A stretch of 64,000 nt of DNA from Brachypterus glaber (lineage: Eukaryota > Arthropoda > Insecta > Coleoptera > Kateretidae): positions 9,154,847 to 9,218,846 of the forward strand of contig OY294046.1 in the NCBI GenBank assembly GCA_958510825.1, given 5' to 3'. How positions within the stretch are numbered: position 1 is the first letter of the stretch; the number at the start of each line of letters is the position of its first letter. This document shows positions 48,001 through 58,234 of the stretch, piece by piece. Below the pieces are notes generated by a model. That model had not been told where the DNA came from. It saw nothing but the letters and a program-made list of their open reading frames with translations, and did no database searches. The translations under genes and the position numbers were made by a program.

Positions 48001-51000
48001 TCGACTTGAAGTTTTCAGGAAAAAAAGTTCTATGAGGAGAAGATCCCTATTGTTTTTGAAAGTAATCCCCCCAAAAACAAAAAAGTTATGGTGGTTTAAA
48101 CTTAAAAAGAACATTTTTTGAATTTTTTTTTGTATTTTGAAGTTTTTTTTTCATTTTTTTTTTGTTTTTTGAAATATTTATTTTCAATTTTTTTTTCTTT
48201 CGATTTTTTATAACTTTAAGTCGTTTTGCAAAAAAAGAATATTTTTAGTTTTTTTTAATGATTTTTTGTTTTAACGAACCTAGGCCTACTGTAGGCCGCC
48301 TACATGGGAAATATTCTTTATCCAACACATTCACAGAAACACTTGTTTTGAGCACTAGTTTAAATGTCAAAAGTCAGTTTTTTTCCACTAGTGACTAAAA
48401 AATTTTTCACCCACTCTTTTACGTACATCTTTTGATCTCACCCAAAATTAGTTACATACCCTATTAATTAAGTATTATAACTATTCTATAAATAGAAGCA
48501 CGTTAACTAAACCATAAAAATTAAAGAAAACCCCAAATTATTCTTTAGTTTTTGAATATAATACTGTTTTTATTAAAAATTCTGTCAAAACCGCGTCCAT
48601 TTTGACGTTTGTAAGAAATATAAAACTAGCAATTGTTTATTTTTAATAGGCATACTTAGGCCATGGCTACCTATTATTTTAGTATTAAGAAAACTTAATC
48701 TTAATATTTTTGACATAATTTTTCGCAAAATTATAGATTTTTATTTAAAAATAAAAGGTGTTGGATAAAATTAAATTCTCAACTCGTGTATTAAGTGATT
48801 TTATCCACTTAAGAATATCAGCCCACGAGGCCGTCAGGCGTGGATAAAATGCTACTTAATACACTAGTTAAGAAAATAACTATTTTTTGGCAGCAATATA
48901 TTGTTTTGCGTTTTAAATAGTTTTAGTTTGCGTTATTTGGTAAAATACCATTCACTGTGTATAGTATTATTTATGTCCACCCCCAAAATTAAGATTAATT
49001 TTCATTCGATAAAAACGAAACTTGGGTGATTTATACAGAGCGGACCAAAAGTCACCCCCCCCCCCTCCTCTTAACTTTTTCGAAAAAAATTTCTTTTTAA
49101 AAATGCCTATGGTCAAAATTTGAAGTCTTTAGCTCGAAGCGTTCTTGAGTTATCGTGGTCGCAAATTCGCACAGACAGACCGACATGTCGGGATTTTAAA
49201 GATTTTAGTTGGGATTTTAAAGATTTTAACTGTGATTTCCAGGATTTTAGGGATTTTTAACGAGATTTTATAAAGCCTTCAGATTTATACCCGAGATATA
49301 TTATCTTCTTTTAATTTCAACGGCCCTACCGCGCTGCTAAAACGGCTTCCTTTACATTACATTACATTTTGTTTAACCTCGTACTATTCTACTTAATTAA
49401 GCATCCTCTAAGTCCATGACTTGTGTGGGCTAGTAGTAGAGGGAACCACCGGCTTTAATTGACTTTCGAACCAATTTATAGGGAGTGTCCGCTTCACTTA
49501 CGCCTTCGCCAAATTTCAATTATTAATTAACTGAAAAAGGCAAATCGGCGCAGGTGAGAATCGAACTCACTCTATTTTGGGTAGTAAACTCGTCAACTTA
49601 GCGTTCAAAGCGAATATTTTTGCATTGGAACCCCTGCGGATTTATTTTGAGATAGATTCGCTAAAAAATAGAAGAGTTAAGTTGGATCAAACGTTCCTTT
49701 TCAAGCTTTTTAATGGTATAGTAGACTGCCCTGAAGCTTTAACTGACTTTTTACATTACTCCACATAAGACCAACTATGGTAGCAATTCTCCTATCAACA
49801 GGTTATGCAGATATGGAATTATTTTAAAGCTTGATTTTTTTTACCAGCCTAAAAGGATATAAAAGTCAACTTTTCTCTTTAAACCTGAATAGCTTTAATT
49901 TAAATTAATTAGTTATTTAGAAATGTTTTTATTTAATTATGTTTTATAAAATATATATTGTTTTTTACATTGTTAAAATGGAACTTTCGTTAATAATAAA
50001 CTAAACTAAAGTACGACGCGGTAGTCCACTACAGCAATCCTCCTTTGATATTAAACATTGGTTTTCAGATCAACGAATCCATAATCACGTGCTACTTTGC
50101 GCAACCAGTGACTCCCGTGAGAAACAGCAGCCTGCAACCGCCCAAGCCCTACAAACAGTTCCTGATTTCGCCGCCAGCCAGTCCGCCCCTGGATTGGGAG
50201 CCGCGGGAAGAAGGAGAACCTATCATCAATCACGATTTATTGGCCGCGTTAGCCTCGCTCACTCCAGGTAAGAAATTTAGTAAACTGAAAATGGTATAGT
50301 TGATTTCAACAAAACGGGAAAAGTGGGGTTAAGTAAAATTTCATGTTTTCCATAAAATTTAGTTGTGTGAATGTGGATTATTTAAATGGAGTTATGCCTG
50401 AAAAATAAGGTTAGTTTAACCATGTCAAAAATCATATGTTATTCTATGCATTTGTGTTTAGTAAATACTATTTGGATTTTGAAGCGTATCTCTATTGTTA
50501 ATTACTGTATTTCTGCTCTAAAATATCCCTATTCTAAAATGTCTATTATTAAATCCCCTTATCAATATATTTTGTATCTAATAAACTTGTTTTAAATACC
50601 TTTATTTTTAAAAAACACTACTAGTATATTGGTCTCCTACAACTAGGTATTTCTCATAGTTCCTTAATTTAAAAATTATAATTATGGGTTTTACACCAGT
50701 ATTCTTCGAGTATTCTTGTTTTTCTGCTGTGGCAATAACAATATTGACACTAAATTTATTAACAAGTAAACAAATTGTCAAATGAAAGATAGTTCAATGT
50801 AATTTTTTTTTATAACCCCACTTTTCCAGTTTTGTTGAAATTAACTGTACAGTTCCACCTCACTTACTTTCCTGCGAAAATGTTCGAAAAAGTTTTAATA
50901 TTTTGACAATTTTGTTTTAATTCATCAATTTGCATTTATTTTTCATGATTACACATTCACCACTAAAAAATAAGGCATTACCCTTAAATACAGGGTGGCC

Positions 51001-52406
51001 CATAAGTCACTTTACCATTTAAAAATTAAATAACTTTTTTGTTTGTCAATTTTTTTTTACAATATAGAATATAGGAAATGGTTTTTTTAACTATGTATGA
51101 AAAATCATGTTTTTTAAATGACGTCCATTTTCCGCTTTTCAAGCACGGACTCTTTTCACGTCATTTTTAATGAGGGCTCTTAACATCAGATAGATAGATA
51201 GATTCTATGGGTCGTGCATCAACGTGAATTGCACAAGGACACGGTTTGGTGCGGTGTAACGCCGCGTTTACACTTGAGCAGCAGTGTGGAGGCTGCAATC
51301 CCCACTTCAGACTATAAACTGTTGCCGCAACACTGCCAGTAAATTTGACATGCAGCCAATTTACACTGCAGTGTTTCTAAAGGTTACGTTTGATTTAAAA
51401 ATCAAAATTTGACGTTTTATTGAATAAATAAACAATGCGATGGCGATTTTCTCAAAAATTTATTTGCAAACTGTAACTTATTTATGGTGGCGAAACAAAA
51501 TAAAAGTTGAGTAAAACAAATACCACTGAAAATAAAGTTTAGTGCCTTATAGACGGCAAACTATTAAAATCTAATCTAATAGTTTGCCGTCTATAAGGCA
51601 CTAAACTTTATTTTCATTTATAATTTGATTTGCCGTGTCGGTACTAGGTGCTGGCTTCGTGACAAATTTTTTGTCCGCCTGTGTATCTAGATATAGATAA
51701 TTCTTATCAGATTACAGGTCTGCCAACATCTAATGTGTAGTACTTTTGTGCAAACATTAGATGGCGCCACCAATTTGTACGCTCTCAATACAGTTATACT
51801 TATTTTTGATAGGTATTTAAAGTTTTCAACAGTCAGTGCGAAAGCCACCATACCAATATGCTCACTGATGATTGCAAAAAAGCGTGAAATAGCAGCTATA
51901 TGACATTTTGGTAGGGATTTTCTCATTGATTGTGAAAATTCTGTAGTAGAGCAGTGCAATTTCTTAACAAATACCACTGTTTATAAATAAACTATAAAAG
52001 AATAACATTTGTTATAAATCTACTATATAACTAGGTATATCGCATTATATCAATATTAACTTAATATAAACAATTGTAAAAACTAACCTAAAAAACGGTG
52101 CAACAGCAGAGTCGCAAAATAGAAAAACTAATTTAAGTATAATATCGCTAATGTTATCACCATGTTGAAAAAACTTTGTTTTTGTCACATTCCCGAATAA
52201 TGCTTAACCTGAAAATTATTTTTTGACACATTTCGCAGTACTGTTGAACTGAACCATTTTCACTTAATTTTCCAGGTTCTGCCCATGAATTGCACCCCCC
52301 TGCGCCCGGCCAACCCGCAATCATCGTCCACACCGCCCTGGGCATGGACGGTGCGACGGGCGCCAAACCTAGGATTCCGCAAACCACGTGCCCCAACCGC
52401 AGTTAA
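44817..52406 (+). CDS. sra: sra (sarah/nebula), RCAN/calcipressin family calcineurin regulator, 4 coding exons
   Basis: RCAN proteins bind calcineurin in the cytoplasm and inhibit or facilitate its phosphatase activity; in Drosophila sra is needed for egg activation and female meiosis (family knowledge). Joining 44817-45018, 47533-47678, 50069-50267 and 52276-52406 gives 678 nt (225 residues). Residues 1-67 are acidic. About 68-135 form the RRM-like domain (LEDLFRIYDAEVTFQWLRSF, RRLRVNFHTPLAAASARIQL). FLISPPASPP at 147-156 is the hallmark phosphorylatable SP-repeat. ELHPPAPGQPAIIVHTA follows, and PRIPQT at 214-219 fits the calcineurin-docking PxIxxT motif. The C terminus QTTCPNRS resembles the insect family end. 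All junctions are GT-AG and in frame. Introns 1-3 (2.5, 2.4 and 2.0 kb) hold transposon debris. Length is normal for the family. Confidence 0.95.
45351..45484. mobile_element. PIF/Harbinger-like MITE with TTA target duplication
   Basis: The ends GGGCCACTTGCACCAA and TTGGTGCAAGTGGCCC are perfect 16-bp inverted repeats. TTA is present on both sides (45348-45350, 45485-45487). The 134-bp non-coding element lies in sra intron 1. The 3-bp TTA duplication and GGG-type ends fit PIF/Harbinger. Confidence 0.82.
45739..46225 (-). mobile_element. Inverted copy of the TAACGTT-rich repeat at 15270-15735
   Basis: TTACCTCTCAGAAAAACTTT through TAACGTTTTTGTCAAACG to TAGTGACATTTTT-type sequence, in reverse complement of the Nup54 intron copy. 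Its right end abuts a reverse-transcriptase fragment. Confidence 0.7.
46221..47505 (+). pseudogene. 5'-truncated non-LTR retrotransposon, CR1/Jockey-like RT C-terminal half
   Basis: From about 46236 to the stop at 47325-47327 one open frame encodes SGRKQIVEI, REVPCGTPQGSVLSPLLF, the catalytic TQFADDTSVV, WCRRNGLLLNNTKT, KFLGTHI and a long C-terminal region ending SIASTDF. RT motifs before QGSVLSP and the endonuclease are lost, as expected of 5' truncation. There is no RNase H. The 3' UTR runs to about 47460 and ends in a (TATC)n tail (47478-47505). The frame is intact, so the insertion is fairly young. It ends 28 bp before sra exon 2 and in the same orientation as sra. Confidence 0.88.
47478..47505. 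repeat. (TATC)n microsatellite, retrotransposon 3' tail
   Basis: Five to six TATC units directly follow GGACAAATAAAT; a typical simple-repeat 3' end of a CR1-like element. It sits in the polypyrimidine and branch-point neighbourhood of sra exon 2. Confidence 0.85.
47533..47678 (+). CDS. sra: sra exon 2 (RRM-like core)
   Basis: The acceptor is GTGTTTTAG and the donor AAG|GTATTT, 146 nt. It encodes KKKELEDLFRIYDAEVTFQW and then RRLRVNFHTPLAAASARIQL, ending HQYK, the central part of the RCAN fold. The last 38 nt and the donor are repeated 116 bp downstream (see 47641-47872). Confidence 0.93.
47641..47872 (+). repeat. 116-bp tandem duplication across the sra exon 2 splice donor
   Basis: 47641-47756 and 47757-47872 differ at two positions, both in intron sequence. 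Each copy contains the last 38 nt of exon 2, the donor GTATTT and 78 nt of intron, including the terminus of a transposon shared with 32600-32945. Using the second donor would add 116 nt, shift the frame and meet a TAG at AAACGCTAG, so only the first donor yields the protein. Confidence 0.95.
47840..48110 (+). mobile_element. Inverted copy of the 32600-32945 repeat
   Basis: ATTCTTGGATACAAATGTG, AATAAGAAACTTTGAAAATG and CGTCTTTCCGTCCGATTTCA are the reverse complement of the Nup54 intron 1 copy. It begins within the duplicated segment after sra exon 2. Confidence 0.7.
48755..48896. mobile_element. Palindromic foldback with CACGAGGCCGTCAGGCGTGG core
   Basis: The outer CTCAACTCGTGTATTAAGT and ACTTAATACACTAGTTAAG arms and the inner ATTTTATCCAC/GTGGATAAAAT arms are inverted. 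It lies in sra intron 2. Confidence 0.65.
49037..49100. repeat. Single end of the GAGCGGTCC TIR family
   Basis: CAGAGCGGACCAAAAGTCAC followed by a C-run and CTCTTAACTTTTT, as at 24891; no partner end is found nearby. Confidence 0.6.
49352..49615 (-). mobile_element. tRNA-derived SINE, minus strand
   Basis: On the minus strand GTGAGTTCGATTCTCAC forms a complete T-arm with a pol III B box (GTTCGATTC). A loose A-box-like TAAGTTGACGAG lies upstream. The body runs left and ends in an (ATGTA)n-type tail, seen on the + strand as TTTACATTACATTACATTT (49352-49370). A full cloverleaf cannot be drawn, so it is a SINE rather than a tRNA gene. The 5' border is approximate. Confidence 0.6.
49595..49868 (+). 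pseudogene. C-terminal fragment of a non-LTR retrotransposon RT, frameshifted
   Basis: One frame gives LEPLRIYFEIDSLKNRRVK and FLFKLFNGIVDCPEAL. After a frameshift another frame gives TNYGSNSPINRLCRYG. Both match the conserved C terminus of CR1/RTE-like polyproteins (D-FL-K---G-IDCP and R-NYG-NSP--R). Decayed and unrelated in frame to sra. Confidence 0.75.
50069..50267 (+). CDS. sra: sra exon 3 (FLISPPASPP motif)
   Basis: The acceptor is GGTTTTCAG and the donor GTAAGA, 199 nt. It encodes ITCYFAQPVTPVRNSSLQPP, then KQFLISPPASPPLDWEPREE and NHDLLAALASLTPG. The SP motif with two Ser-Pro sites is the strictest signature of RCAN proteins and a MAPK/GSK3 target in other species. Confidence 0.95.
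50268..51527. other. sra intron 3, left part, little recognised
   Basis: CAGGGTGGCCCATAAGTCAC at about 50992 looks like one end of a Tc1/mariner-like element; no partner is found. A GATAGATAGATAGATT run lies at 51187-51202. Otherwise AT-rich sequence with no supportable gene. Confidence 0.4.
51528..51615. repeat. Perfect 39-bp inverted repeat hairpin
   Basis: 51528-51566 and 51577-51615 are exact reverse complements with a 10-nt loop AAATCTAATC. The stem includes AGTGCCTTATAGACGGCAAA. It lies in sra intron 3. Confidence 0.93.
52276..52406 (+). CDS. sra: sra exon 4 (stop, calcineurin-docking motif)
   Basis: The acceptor is AATTTTCCAG. The exon reads GSAHELHPPAPGQPAIIVHT, then KPRIPQTTCPNRS and TAA at 52404-52406. 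PRIPQT fits the PxIxxT calcineurin-docking consensus. GC content is clearly higher than in the flanks, as in the other sra exons. Confidence 0.93.
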
Positions 52407-52697
52407 TTTTCGTAAGACATATTCTATCAAATAGCGCAAATAGCAAGGAGTATAAAAACATACGAGACGAAGAATAATTACATTATTTTTCGCGTGCGTT
52501 CTTTCAACTTTATTTTTTCACGCTGAACCCGAATCTGCCACTCAAAAAAATTATTTCTGGGCCGTCTTCGAGATATCCTCTTGAATCACCAAAAACTATC
52601 TTTAAGTTTTTTAGGCCGCCGAAAACGAATATGCCCTAAAAATTCAAAATGGCGGACAAAAAATGCCTTTATTTTTTAAAAATATTAATATTATTTC

Positions 52698-52703
52698 AAT
52701 AAA
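52698..52703 (+). terminator. Candidate sra polyadenylation signal
   Basis: AATAAA about 290 bp after the sra stop codon, directly before a large foldback element. It is the first canonical signal I found downstream. Confidence 0.4.
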
Positions 52704-53263
52704 AAAAATTATCCAATACATACAGATAATAAGACAATTACCAGCTTTATTTTAGATAGATAAACTCAATAATAACCCCTGCGTGGCTTTTACTTTATTG
52801 AGTGGATAATTATTTATTTTACCCACTCAACTGTCACTTGTCAAATTATTTTCTTTTAAATGTCATTAAAATTTTGTAATAAAAATATGAATTCCTAAGC
52901 TATTTATTGGATGAAACCTTGTATGGCACTCATGGGTAAACCGATATTGCCCTCTCGAAAATTAACCTGCCTGGCTGACGCCTCGCAGGTTAATTTTCTC
53001 ATGGGCAGTATCTTACTTTACCCACTAGTACCATAAATAACTATTATCCAATAAATAGCTTAGGAATTCATATTTTTATTAAAAATTTTAATGACATTTA
53101 AAAGAAAATAATTTGACAAGTGACAGTTGAGTGGGTAAAATAAATAATTATCCACTCAATAAAGTAAAAGCCACGCGGGGATTATTATTGAGTTTATCTA
53201 TTTAAAATAAAGCTGGTAATTGTCTTATTATCTGTATGTATTGGATAAAAATGATTTCCCATT
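52704..53263. mobile_element. 560-bp foldback element with arms of about 215 bp
   Basis: The left arm TCCAATACATACAGATAATA...AAGCTATTTATTGGAT is repeated inverted from ATCCAATAAATAGCTTAGGA to TCTGTATGTATTGGATAAAA. The centre holds a second inverted repeat (AAAATTAACCTGC and GCAGGTTAATTTT around CTGGCTGACGCCTC). Arms differ at only a few positions. It lies just beyond sra; a copy lacking one arm is at 10481-10811. Confidence 0.9.
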
Positions 53264-53854
53264 TTCATTTTTCCATGAAAATATTTTAAACAGTAAAAAT
53301 TATTGCCCCCGCCCCCTGGGGTGAAGTTAGAAAATATTTCTGTTTCAACCTCAATATATTCATTTTCACGATATTATAATCATTTGCATTATGTGTCCGC
53401 CATTTTACATTATATTCGTTTTTAGCGGCCCAAAAAAAAACCTGCAAAATTTTAGGCAGCTTGTCCTAAAAATATTTTTTTTGTGTATAAATACTCAAGA
53501 TTCGCATCTTTTGTTTCTTTTATCTTTGCTATTTGTTTTTAAATTAATTAAATACCATTCGGACTTAATAATTAATAAGTTATTAAAAACCACTGAAAAT
53601 GTTTTTCAAAATTGTTCCTAGGTTAAAATTAGTAATTTAAAAAGCTTCACGTGCAAGCTAAGTTTAAATACCAAAAAACTGTTTATATCTGCTTTATTTT
53701 TACACTAATATAAGAATTTACAAACTTGGGGTCCCTTGAAATACCAAAGTGATTATTAAATTATAAATATATTCTTAAAAAGAATTAAAATCAAAAATAA
53801 CTACGTATCAAAAAATAATTAATTTTTTTTTCTTCCGAGATTTAACGAACCCTA
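53264..53854. other. Intergenic stretch, nothing recognised
   Basis: AT-rich. The 76-codon ORF at 53391-53621 has no domain and biased hydrophobic/AT-rich coding. Confidence 0.4.
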
Positions 53855-54014
53855 TTAGGGTCACTTGATCAGTCGTTACTTTATCTAGTGTTTTGGTGGT
53901 TAGCCGTTTGGGTTTCTGGTAGTTTTCGTCTGAAAAAAAAAACCAAACCAATCAACCACCAAAACACACTAACACACAGACTAGGCAAAGCAACAACCGA
54001 CCTAGTGACCCTAA
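53855..54014. mobile_element. MITE with TTAGGGTCACT ends, hAT-like
   Basis: The termini TTAGGGTCACT and AGTGACCCTAA are inverted, and the interior continues as an imperfect foldback (TGGTGGTTAG / CCACCAAAACAC). The ends match the 23181-23299 family. No clear target duplication. Confidence 0.7.
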
Positions 54015-54039
54015 TTCTGGTTTCAAGCGGATTTTTTTC

Positions 54040-54729
54040 AGGAGCGCCTAAATCGTGAGATCTTCCACAGTTCGTCTGAAAGGCAAAATCATGAAAAAAA
54101 TTGTCCACAAAAACTGACCTTATGGCATTATTCCCAATCTTTTTCTATTTAAAAAAATGTATATTAAAAAAATCTAACGGTTAGTCTATAGATCTAAAAA
54201 AAGAAAAAACTGAAAATTAAAAAAAAACATTTTACATTGAGGACTTTTGGAATGAAATTAAGTAGTTGTTCTTACAGAATATTCTACGTTGCATCCGAGA
54301 CTGTTAATAGAATTATTCTATAACACTGCTTTTTTGAAACAAATGAGGTCAGATTTGAGAAGGTTCTGATTTTTTTGAAAATTTTGACTTTCTTTACTGC
54401 TTTATATCTTGGGAGCGACAGGCGGAATTAAAATTCTGAATTTATATCTCAATTCAGCATTAAGTAAAAACATTTTTGTAATAAAAAAAAATGTTTTTTT
54501 TTAAATTTTTTGAACAAAAATGTGCTTTTAGTTTGTTTTTATTATTTGTTGTTTAGTGTTGGTTTACGTTAACGTTGGTTTTGCGCCTGTTTGGTTTGTT
54601 TTTTTTTTAATAATAAATAATATAATATATATAATATATTGAAAAATATATTGAAAAACGCTCAGGCCCCTACGACGCATGCGCAGTTCAGCAAAAACTA
54701 TTTGAAGATCTCACTATTTAGGCGCTCCT
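54040..54729. mobile_element. 0.69-kb TIR element with 8-bp target duplication
   Basis: AGGAGCGCCTAAATCGTGAG and CTCACTATTTAGGCGCTCCT are inverted ends, followed inward by ATCTTC/GAAGAT. TTTTTTTC occurs on both sides (54032-54039, 54730-54737); because it is low-complexity the duplication is less certain. No transposase. Confidence 0.75.
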
Positions 54730-54737
54730 TTTTTTTC

Positions 54738-56619
54738 GCCTGATATTTCTGTAAATATGGACGGACCTAATCGGTCAAGGCCAATCACTTCATCAGGAGA
54801 ACTACTATTTAGTTGGCTTTCACCGGTGAATAAATATCAGCGAAATAAAAATAGATATAAGAGTTTAACGGCAGCCATATTTAAAAGTTCATAAAAAAAT
54901 ACGAGATCACACTACTGGCAGATGGACTCCTGGCACTATAAAAATCTGTTATTCGGCAATTCTACATATCATCGGCTATAGGCTCAAATTACATAACTCC
55001 AAATTTTTCAAAAATGAGGATTTGTTGAAATTTACTGCATAATTAGCTTCAAAATGCATAAAAAAGTCGCAATTTACCTATCTATTATTAAATATCTATA
55101 TATTTAACTATTATAATTTAACAGTCATAAGATTAACATGAGTAATGTCACTTATGACAAATTAACATCCTGCAAAAAAGGATACACTAAAGTTTTTTTC
55201 GGAAAAAGTACTATTAAGTAAAGTACTGTTTAATATCAATTATTGATATTTATAGTACTGGATACGGAAAGTGAATAAGAATAAATCTTTATCGAAGTAC
55301 CTCAAGACGAAAAAATATTTTTAAAAAGAAAGATGTATTTTCTTTTATCTTAATATGGAGTTAGGTAATTTCCGCATTTTGTTTTTAAGGTAAAAATCCA
55401 ACTTTTAAAAATAAAATACATTGCAATGAAAAGTTTAAAATGCATTAACAAATTTCAAACATTTTTGCCTGTAAAATAATCTAATCTTAAAGTTTAAATT
55501 ACTAGAATTGTTTAACCCTTTAACTCGTTAAAAGTAGGTTGGCTCTTTTCCGCTTACCCGAGTTACCTCGGGCGGACTTATATTGTAGAAAAAGTTTTAT
55601 TTTTTATTTTTTCAACATTACTTCAGTATAGACTTAAATTAAGAAAAAAAAATGGTGAAAAATTAACAATTTTTCTGAAAAAATCGTTTAAAATCGTTTT
55701 TTTCTTTATCTCCTGAAAAATATGATGTTGGGGTTAAGTAAACTGAGCCTTTAGCAAACTCTACTCGTTAACAATTGCGATTGATAGAATTCTATAGTGC
55801 CACTAGCGTCATCTTGTAAAATGTTTGTGAACTTTTAAATATGGCAGCCGTTAATTGAAAAAAGGCACATTTGATCCATTTATAGATTAAAAGTTGCGCC
55901 TATGTTTGCAACACATTGTGGCCAACACTCCCAATTATTTGTTGCATTATTATCTTTTTAATAATTAAACTATTAGCTTTATTTAAATTATTATTAGACT
56001 ATGTCCTATTTATTATTATTATTTAGATATCTGTATATTAAAACCGGAAAAAAAACTTTTTCTACAATCTACTGGGGGTTAAGTTTTAACGTTCCTAACG
56101 AATTTAACATGACAACGTTTCGAAACAAAAGGTCTATCACTCCTTACGAAACAATATAATAATTATCAGTAGAAATTAAACAAGTGCTTAAAATGTTTAT
56201 TTTTAGTTGCGACATGCACGAATGCTTTTTACAAAAAAAAATATTCTTTTCAATTTCATCATGGAAAATTTTCTACGCACGTGTTTTGTTATGATATAGA
56301 ATTGACAATAACATACTGAAGAATAGTATATTATCAGTCGTTCGCAAACGTGGTTCATACAATATTTTGTCCACTACCAAAGTCAGTAACTCCAAATATC
56401 AAATCAAAATACAGGGTGGGCTGTCTAACTTAGACAGCCCACCTACCAGTCTTAGTAAGACTTATCAGCTATTTTTTGGCATTATCATAAGTGCTATCAA
56501 TATAAAAAATCTCGCATACTAGATGTATTAAGCTATAAATTCATACAAAGAAACGATATTTTTCTTTAGTCGTTTTTTTTTTCCTAGCACATGTAAGCTA
56601 AGGAAAACACGACAAATCA
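54738..56619. other. Intergenic stretch, nothing recognised
   Basis: A short inverted pair CTGATATTT / AATATCAG brackets 54744-54843. Otherwise AT-rich sequence without ORF, RNA gene or clear transposon ends. Confidence 0.4.
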
Positions 56620-56639
56620 AGTTAGTCTTGCTAATAATA

Positions 56640-57425
56640 CTTACCATTGAACTGAGAACTTAAATTATTCTCAGTTAACTGTCAGTTTTAGGCTCCCTGT
56701 TTGGTCAGCTTTGATAGTTATTAACTTTCAGTCAGTCAGTTAAACTGAGAATAATCTACAGAGTGGCCGAAAAAGAGTGTCCAAAATTGTTTTTTTTTTC
56801 GAAATCTGTAGGTAGGGGGCGTGTCAAATTTAGGGAGCCTGGTCAACATTCTAGGAAGCACCTATATACCGATTTTGGCCCATATAAATAAATAAAATGA
56901 ATAAATTCATTTTTGTTTCGAGTAATTTGGGTTTGAACTGTCGAGGTGAGATTTTTTTCTTCCTTCGCAAACACCATCCTCGGCCTCCCCTGAAAGTAAC
57001 CCGAGCCGATCCGGTAGCTAGTCCGGACTGGTCGCCACCCCCCTGATTTGAACTTGAAGGGCTTTGGACCACCTTGAAATTTTTTTTTATTTTTATTTAT
57101 ATAGGCTAAAATCGGTTTATAGGTGCTCCGTAGAATGTTGGCCACGCCCCCTAAATTTGCCACGCCTATTACCTACAGATTTCGAAAAAAATTGATTTAA
57201 GCCAGTGGCACTCTTTTTGGGCCACCCTGTAAGTACTCACTTGTATGAAAAGTAGCTCTAGATCTAAGGGCTTTTCGATTTAACTGAGTATTATTATCAG
57301 TTAACTCTCAGTTTTAAGCTACTTACCATCCAACTGAGAACTCAGATTATACTGTCAAATCTAACCAATCAGGGAGTCTGAAATTGGCAGTTAACTGAGA
57401 ATAATCTCACTTGTATGGAAAGTAA
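56640..57425. mobile_element. Two copies of a CTGAGAATAATCT-ended repeat, one interrupted by a mariner-like element
   Basis: AACTGAGAA...AGTTAACTG and CAGTTAA-CTGAGAATAATCT occur at 56640-56757 and again at about 57280-57412. The first copy is split by the element at 56759-57229; the second shows the uninterrupted AATAATCTCACTTGTATGG. Confidence 0.65.
56759..57229. mobile_element. Tc1/mariner-like MITE with TA duplication
   Basis: The left end CAGAGTGGCCGAAAAAGAGT and right end ACTCTTTTTGGGCCACCCTG are flanked by TA. The interior shares CCGAGCCGATCCGGTAGC-type sequence, inverted, with the element at 747-1390. The ORF inside (56843-57163, minus) shows no transposase motif. Confidence 0.78.
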
Positions 57426-57466
57426 CCTAAGTATAATTTGGGTATTCATTAAAATGAAACCCCCCT

Positions 57467-57990
57467 ACGGCTAGTTTTAAAAAGCTTCACCTAAAACATC
57501 TGGCAACTCCTGATTATGATTCTGTAGTGTATTTTATGCATTCTGTGTAAAAATTAAAAAAAATCGTTAGATGGCTTTTTTGCAAAATCGTCTTAAACTT
57601 AACACATTTACCAAGGAACAGGTATTCATCTAAAAACAAGCTTCCTTATAGATTTTGAGCTGCTGTATCCATATATGTTCTTAAAATTACATTGTGTAGT
57701 TAAATATTATATTTTATATTCAGAAAGTTGAAAATTTGACCAATTTTGGAACGGCAAAGTTTATATATATAAACACTAAGGTTCAATTTCAAATCTATAA
57801 GGAAGCTTATTTTTATTAGGTCAAAGATGAATCCCTGTTCCTTCGTAAAAGTGTTAAGTTTAATACGATGCTGCAAAAAAAAAGCCATCTAACGTTTTTT
57901 TACATAGAAAATACACCACAGAATCATAATCAAAAAAAAAATCGAAGTTGCCAGACCTTTTAGATGAAACTTTTTAAAACTAGCCGTGCC
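57467..57990. mobile_element. Foldback element with arms of about 240 bp
   Basis: CTAGTTTTAAAAAGCTTCAC, TGATTATGATTCTGT and TTAACACATTTACCAAGGAA on the left recur inverted on the right (TTCCTTCGTAAAAGTGTTAA, ACAGAATCATAATCA, TTTTTAAAACTAG). Confidence 0.75.
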
Positions 57991-58234
57991 CGAATTATTG
58001 AAATTTAAATATCTCGGCTCAAAGGGCATCAAATTTAAAGTGTGACACATCGTTTTAAATAAAATTCTTTCGCATTTTTTCTCATACAAAAATATTTTGT
58101 AATTAATTGGTTTAAAGTACTTAAATCATTTAAAATGTTTGGACTTTTTATTGTATTGTATTGTATTTAAAATTATTTTGTATGCAAAAAGAAAACTTCC
58201 TAGTCCCAAACCGCGCGGCATTATTTTAAGATTT

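Noticed and set aside
49548..49625. Possible tRNA gene on the minus strand
   Set aside because: Only the T-arm and B box are convincing. No D-arm, anticodon arm or acceptor pairing can be formed, and a simple-repeat tail follows, so a SINE fits better.
53391..53621. 76-codon hydrophobic + strand ORF
   Set aside because: AT-driven Phe/Leu/Ile-rich translation with no start context, splice sites or neighbours to support a gene.
56843..57163. 106-codon minus-strand ORF in the mariner-like element
   Set aside because: No DDE or HTH motif; the same sequence block appears inverted in the element at 747-1390, so it is non-coding transposon interior.
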